Assembly: GCA_022432975.1 (NCBI GenBank)
Contig: CM039502.1
Location: 26,334,996-26,398,995, forward strand
Length of the DNA: 64,000 nucleotides
Source: Begonia masoniana
Taxonomy: Eukaryota; Streptophyta; Magnoliopsida; Cucurbitales; Begoniaceae
Direction: 5' to 3'
A program made the translations under genes and the position numbers. The notes under the pieces were generated by a model that saw nothing but the letters and a program-made list of their open reading frames with translations, did not search any database and was not told the origin of the DNA. Within the stretch, counting starts at the first letter, position 1. Every line of letters begins with the position of its first letter. Of this stretch, positions 59,502 to 64,000 are shown one piece after another.

Positions 59502-60708
59502 TTTCAGAATGTAGGGACTTCCCTGATGGTAACATAACATCATATGGCCTTTCGGCTGGTAAAAGTTCTAAGTTGTGCTGGCATACAAACAAAGTTGATA
59601 TAAACGAGTGTGTGGCTCCCGTATCTATAAGTGTGTAAGCAGCAAAACCGCAGATCATAATGGTACTTGTTATGACTGTATGCTGCACGGCTTCCTCATC
59701 CTCCATCATTGCATAGATTCTAGATGCTACCCTTGCACGGTTCGGATCTGGCGGCATGGAGCAGTCTCTGACTATATGTCCAACCTTATCACATCTGAAA
59801 CAGCGGCCAGAACGCAACTTGCATTCGCCGGGGTTGTTCTTCTGACAGGTTGGGCATAAGGGTGCCAGAGGCCTCTTCCCTTTTCCTTGGTCATCATTCT
59901 GGTTGATGGGTCTCTTTATACCTTGTTGTTGTTGCTGTGGTCCCCTGTTCTGTTGCGGCTGCCATCCTTTGTTCTGACGTGGTGGCGGCTGAGCGTCCTT
60001 CGTGAATTTTCTTGGCTGCTCACGCTGTGCGTATGCTGTCATTTCCACCTCTTCCAGCTCCAAGGCCTTAGCCGTCACTTCACCATAAGGTACATTGTGT
60101 ATCCCAGCAGTCTTTACTTTCATATACAAACTCGGCTTCAGTCCTTGAACAAATTGGTAAATCTTGTCCTCGTCATCCTCAATCATACGGGGAGCAAACC
60201 GTGATAAGGCATCAAATTTGCATATGTAATCCGTCACAGAACCAGTTTGTCGCAGATTCATGAACTCCTTCTTCTTGTTGGCTCGAACAGTCCTATTGAA
60301 GTACTTGTAAAAGAAAGCAGTCTTGAACATCTCCCAGGTCATAGCTTCGGCATTAGCGGTGTTCTGGATCGAGTCCCACCAATGCCTTGCACTTAATTCC
60401 AAATGAAAGACAGCATAGGTGACCTTATCTCCTTCATCAACCTTTGCATACTTAAACATGTCTTCTATCTTTCGAACCCACTCCTCAGCATAAATAGGAT
60501 CTGAAACATGTCCATTAAACACCGGGGGTCGAAGCCGGTGGAAACGCTCACCCCCATGATCATGAGTTGTATTAGTACTGGAGTTGCCTTGTTCCTCTCT
60601 AGCAGTTATCAGTCGTTCGATCTGGTGAAATTGGCTCATGACCAACTCTGTCAACTGGGCAATAGCATTGCTATCCTCATTGGTCTCTCTCTGCTGACCT
60701 CTAACCAT
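59502..60708 (-). CDS. Gypsy gag and protease start, runs into the gap
   Basis: The start is taken at the ATG at 60708 (M-V-R-G-Q-Q), which follows the primer-binding site and a candidate splice acceptor; an upstream in-frame ATG at 60771 is less likely. About 400 residues without a stop cover the capsid core (A-R-H-W-W-D near residue 110), a Gln/Pro-rich linker, a zinc knuckle C-F-R-C-D-K-V-G-H-I-V-R-D-C, and the aspartic protease site L-I-D-T-G-A-T-H-S-F-I-S. It is a different family from the Tekay-type element at 41229. An intact frame suggests a young copy, but its 3' LTR and pol are not visible. Confidence 0.88.
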
Positions 60709-60718
60709 TTTAGGATTC

Positions 60719-60726
60719 CTAGACAA
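60719..60726 (-). other. Candidate splice acceptor 10 nt before gag ATG
   Basis: Minus strand TTTGTCTAG with AG at 60720-60719, then exactly 10 nt (60718-60709) to the gag ATG at 60708. Paired with the LTR donor at 62862 it would remove 2,144 nt including the primer-binding site. Confidence 0.4.
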
Positions 60727-60855
60727 ATCATTACAGATATATCTTAACTTAATGACATATACTGAAATCATAAATACTTACAGTTGCTGGAGTGTGCTCA
60801 TATGACAGTCAGTGCTGGAAGGCAGTCTGCAGAATCGGTTTTAGAATCCGGTTTT

Positions 60856-60867
60856 GCTTTGATACCA
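60856..60867 (-). other. Primer-binding site of the gypsy element
   Basis: The minus strand reads TGGTATCAAAGC, initiator-Met type with one mismatch, 4 nt inside the LTR edge at 60872. Confidence 0.85.
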
Positions 60868-61319
60868 TAATTGTAACGACCCCCAGAGGATCGTCACATA
60901 ATCCGTATCTTTCTTAATCATTTAATCCTTATTACTCACACATGATTCATTATTAGCAGTGTATTTCTTTTTTTTCTGAAACATAGTTTAACCCAAGATG
61001 TCATATGCGATTCGCTAAGCCTCAATCGGCAAAGGAAAACATTACATATCTGCCGGCGGGCAGTACAATGTGTATCGGCTAGTGAAGGGAAAACTTTAAG
61101 TTATAGACTGCATCTACCGATAGAAGAATGAACCACATCTACCGGTCACTACACAACAAAACCGTGTTTATACCATCCGGTGGAAAAGCTCTCTACATCA
61201 TCCGATGTAATAAGGGTACATCATCCGGTGGTCATGTGCATCTCACGTGAATAATTAAAACATGACCCGGTCACTAAACGACAAATAACATCCTCATCAT
61301 CCGGTGACTTATTACACTA

Positions 61320-61570
61320 CATCTGCCGACCACTAGACGACAAAATAACACTCTCATCGTCCGATGGCTTAAACACTCTACATCTGCCGATCGCTAGACG
61401 ACAAAATAACACTTTCATCATCCGATGGCTTAAACACTCTACATCTGCCGATCGCTAGATGACAAAATAACACTATCATCATCCGATGGCTTAAACACTC
61501 TACATCTGCCGATCGCTAGACGACAAAATAACACTTTCATCATCCGATGGCTTAAACACTCTACATCTGC
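61320..61570. repeat. 61-bp tandem array in the gypsy LTR
   Basis: Units start with CATCTGCCGA at 61320, 61381, 61442, 61503 and 61564 (exact 61-bp period; the last is partial). Each contains GCTAGACGACAAAATAACAC and CATCCGATGGCTTAAACAC with few changes. Confidence 0.95.
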
Positions 61571-62135
61571 CGATGACGTCAGCCGGATGATTGCCTCATC
61601 CAGCTTCTATCATACGGCAGTAAAACACTATAATCATCAAATATCTTCATTCGATAGAACATATCACAACTCACCCGATTCCTAACTTAGTAACCATAAA
61701 CCTCAAAGAGTAAAAATCATAAACTCATCTAAAATACGCATAGCGGAAGACTCAAACAAAACAAACCATTCATTAATCCTTAAAATCGTATTCAGACTCT
61801 AAAGACAAGCTTTTCAAATCCAAATCTCATTGTTATAAGAAATTCTGTTCTATTTAGTCATCTGTTCATCGTAAACTTTTCTAACTTACTATGAGCATAA
61901 CTAGGGAGCTTAATCGCCTATCCAGCCTTCACTGTCACACTGAGCATCCTCCAGCAACCAAGCTTAGTCATTCTCATTAACCTTGAGTTCCTCACCTGAA
62001 AACTCGTCACCTACATCATAAGGTTTAAACTATAAGCCTATTGCTTAGTAAGGAATGCAACACTAACATGGATGCATGAATGTATAGTTTGGGAAAATCA
62101 CATGCTCATAAATCTTTTTCTTGTTCATATCTTTG

Positions 62136-62390
62136 CTTGAAATCATCATTCATAGTCATAGATCATATTCAACATTCATAGTCATTGGTCATATTCATCA
62201 TTCATAGTCATTGAACATATTCATCATTCATAGTCATTGATTCATATTCATCATTCATAGTCATTGATCATATTCATCATTCATAGTCATTGATCATATT
62301 CATCATTCATAGTCATTGATCATATTCATCATTCATAGTCATTGATCATATTCATCATTCATAGTCATTGATCATATTCATGATTCATAT
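62136..62390. repeat. 26-bp tandem array in the gypsy LTR
   Basis: About nine units of TTCATCATTCATAGTCATTG plus ATCATA, with minor variation at the left end. Located between the 61-bp array and the candidate mini-exon. Confidence 0.95.
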
Positions 62391-62862
62391 ATGTTGTGTG
62401 GATTAAGAGAGGATTTGTACCGGTAAAGGGGGTTTGACAGTGAGTTTGATCTTGTTTCCTACTGCGGGTCGTATTCATATGTCCCTCTTTGGACTATGAC
62501 ATACGCCGAACCGCCCCCAACCCTCACTTAGTCCACGTTGCATAAATCTTATATATATACATATATACATACATATTCTGTTCATGGAAAACATACATTA
62601 AAACATTTTTTTATGCTTGAGAATCATTCATGATGCATGAACATGAGAACTTTTAACCCATCAGACTATGACAAGGATCATACCAGAGCAGACAACTTCA
62701 CATTCACTAGCAGGTCATCAAATAGTATAACTCACAACATTCATCAGTCCTTCAAGTGCAGACAAGCTCATTATCATAAGGTAAACATTAGACATCTAAA
62801 ACAACCTAGTACTCCCACGATGTAGGGCTCTATCAGCCAGAAATCTTAATACATTCACTTAC

Positions 62863-62908
62863 CTGGTCTTCTTAGCACTTGAGCTCCTTTCTCTTTAAAC
62901 TTCTTCAC
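62863..62908 (-). other. Candidate LTR leader mini-exon (46 nt)
   Basis: Minus strand: acceptor TGTTTTAG, 46 nt starting GTGAAGAAGT and ending GACCAG, then donor GTAAGTGAAT. The upstream donor CCGAG|GTATGC has its GT at 63115-63114. The hairpin GGCT-GATAG-AGCC at 62838-62826 follows 24 nt after the second donor. Confidence 0.55.
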
Positions 62909-63437
62909 CTAAAACATTTACATTGCAGTAGTTAAAACAAAAATCCTAACAGTTCTAATCTTAAGTTATCCTAAGATTTAATAGCTAAAGTCATTCCCAC
63001 TCTCAGATTTCAAATGTCCTTATTATTAGTCAGCCATTAGAAGATCCAAAACTCCAATGCCGAGTAGAAAACAGGGCTAACAAACTAACAGATAGCTACG
63101 TTGTCTATTGCATACCTCGGGCACAGAGTAGTCGAGTGGTGGCAGAGAAACCGATCGTCGAAGAGAGTATGCTGAAAGCAGAGAGCAAGAGCTTGGGAGA
63201 GAAGAAATCGCCGAAAAGGAAGGTGTCGGCTACAGTGATTCAAGTGAGGTTTAAAACATTTCATTTTTCTTTATATAATGGTCATCACCCTCCATTATTA
63301 CAACTTTGCCACTCAACCTAGTTTAAATCCACATAAAATAAATTATTCTTGGTATAAAACTCTAAACCGTGAAGATTGAATATTTATGACCGTTAATACA
63401 GTTAGGAAGTTACCTGGCTAAAGTTGTCGGGTGTTAC

Positions 63438-63904
63438 ATGAGGGGTGTTGCAATATTTGAGAACCCTTCAATAAATTTCCTGTAATATCCTGCTAATCCA
63501 AGGAAACTCCGAATATCAGTGGCATTCTTCGGTTGGGGCCACTCCTTAACTACTCGAACCTTGGCTAGATCGACAGATATCCTATCACTTGAGATCACAT
63601 GACCAAGAAAGTGAACTCTGTCCAACCAAAACTCACACTTGGAAAACTTAGCATAAAGTTGGTACTGCCTTAATACTCCCAATACCAAGGTCAGGTTTCT
63701 TGCATGCTCATCATTAGTACGATAATAGATTAAGATATCATCAATAAATACTATGACAAATTTATCTAAATACTCGTGAAACACTCTATTCATAAGATCC
63801 ATAAATGCTGCTGGTGCATTTGTCAATCCAAAGGACATTACCAATAACTCATAATGTCCATACCTCGTGTGAAAGGTTGTCTTTAGAATATTTTCGGATT
63901 TGAC
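63438..63904 (-). pseudogene. Gypsy reverse-transcriptase fragment
   Basis: The open minus frame between two LTR insertions covers [19 protein letters not shown], the active site F-I-D-D-I-L-I-Y and the region L-G-H-V-I-S-S to [12 protein letters not shown]. No stop occurs within the fragment. It is cut by the LTR ending at 63437 and by a family-B LTR from 63905, so it is only the central part of RT. Confidence 0.85.
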
Positions 63905-64000
63905 TGTAACGCCCCGAATTCTCTGAACCCGGTTCGTCACACAAAACCCGTACACGAACTAAAAACTTCATTCATAATTTAAAATCTTGCAGCGGAATTA
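63905..64000 (-). mobile_element. Edge of another family-B LTR
   Basis: TGTAACGCCCCGAATTCTCT followed by ACCCGGTTCGTCAC matches family-B termini and leaves the window at the right edge. The preceding TTGAC (63900-63904) would be its left target duplication. Confidence 0.8.

Larger units (their letters stand above)
60872..63437 (-). repeat. 5' LTR of the gypsy element (2.6 kb)
   Basis: On the plus strand it runs from TGTAACGACCCCC to TCGGGTGTTACA. On the element strand it begins TGTAACACCCGACAAC. It adjoins the primer-binding site and gag on the left and interrupts a reverse-transcriptase fragment on the right. It contains a 61-bp and a 26-bp tandem array, a TGACGTCA palindrome at 61574 and the leader signals. 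Confidence 0.9.

Overview
The window reads as nuclear DNA of a flowering plant, most likely a eudicot. It is AT-rich, has intron-containing genes with GT-AG borders, a plant receptor-kinase gene, a plant-type 60S ribosomal protein gene, a nuclear tRNA-Glu, and nested LTR retrotransposons with plant-type primer-binding sites (initiator tRNA-Met, tRNA-Asp). I could not name the species. Two runs of exactly 100 N (23022-23121 and 59402-59501) are scaffold gaps.

Only three host genes are well supported: a leucine-rich-repeat receptor-like kinase of the CaMRLK type (15445-17689, two exons), a tRNA-Glu(CTC) (53923-53995), and the five-exon 60S ribosomal protein L11 gene (54147-55928). The tRNA lies about 150 bp upstream of the L11 start codon. 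Almost everything else is mobile DNA or its decay products.

Layout. 1-13165: an old Athila-like Ty3/gypsy element (plus strand) cut by solo LTRs at 2620-5442, 7134-9210 and 9355-11713, with two more partial LTRs at the left edge. 13166-19365: the kinase gene and intergenic DNA with (GA)n and (CT)n tracts. 19366-23995: LTR debris, a protease relic, a 21-bp tandem array and a gap. 23996-37527: a decayed Ty1/copia element (minus) carrying two non-autonomous hAT-like transposons and two solo LTRs, nested up to three deep. 38015-52670: a second decayed copia element (minus) that holds a solo LTR and a nearly intact, apparently very recent chromodomain gypsy element of Tekay/Del type (41229-51516, TSD TTATG). 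52671-56700: tRNA-Glu and L11. 56700-64000: fragments of further gypsy and copia elements, including a gypsy gag next to the second gap and an LTR with two internal tandem arrays.

The most interesting signal is shared by LTRs of several different gypsy families here. Each has a TATA-like box, a candidate first exon ending in a GT donor, an acceptor, a mini-exon of 46-57 nt, and a second strong donor of the type CAG|GTAAGT. In most of them a small hairpin of varying sequence but constant position follows 18-25 nt later. In the two elements whose gag start is visible, a good acceptor lies exactly 10 nt before the gag ATG. This suggests a conserved spliced leader that removes the primer-binding site from gag mRNA. 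It is inferred from sequence only and has not been tested.
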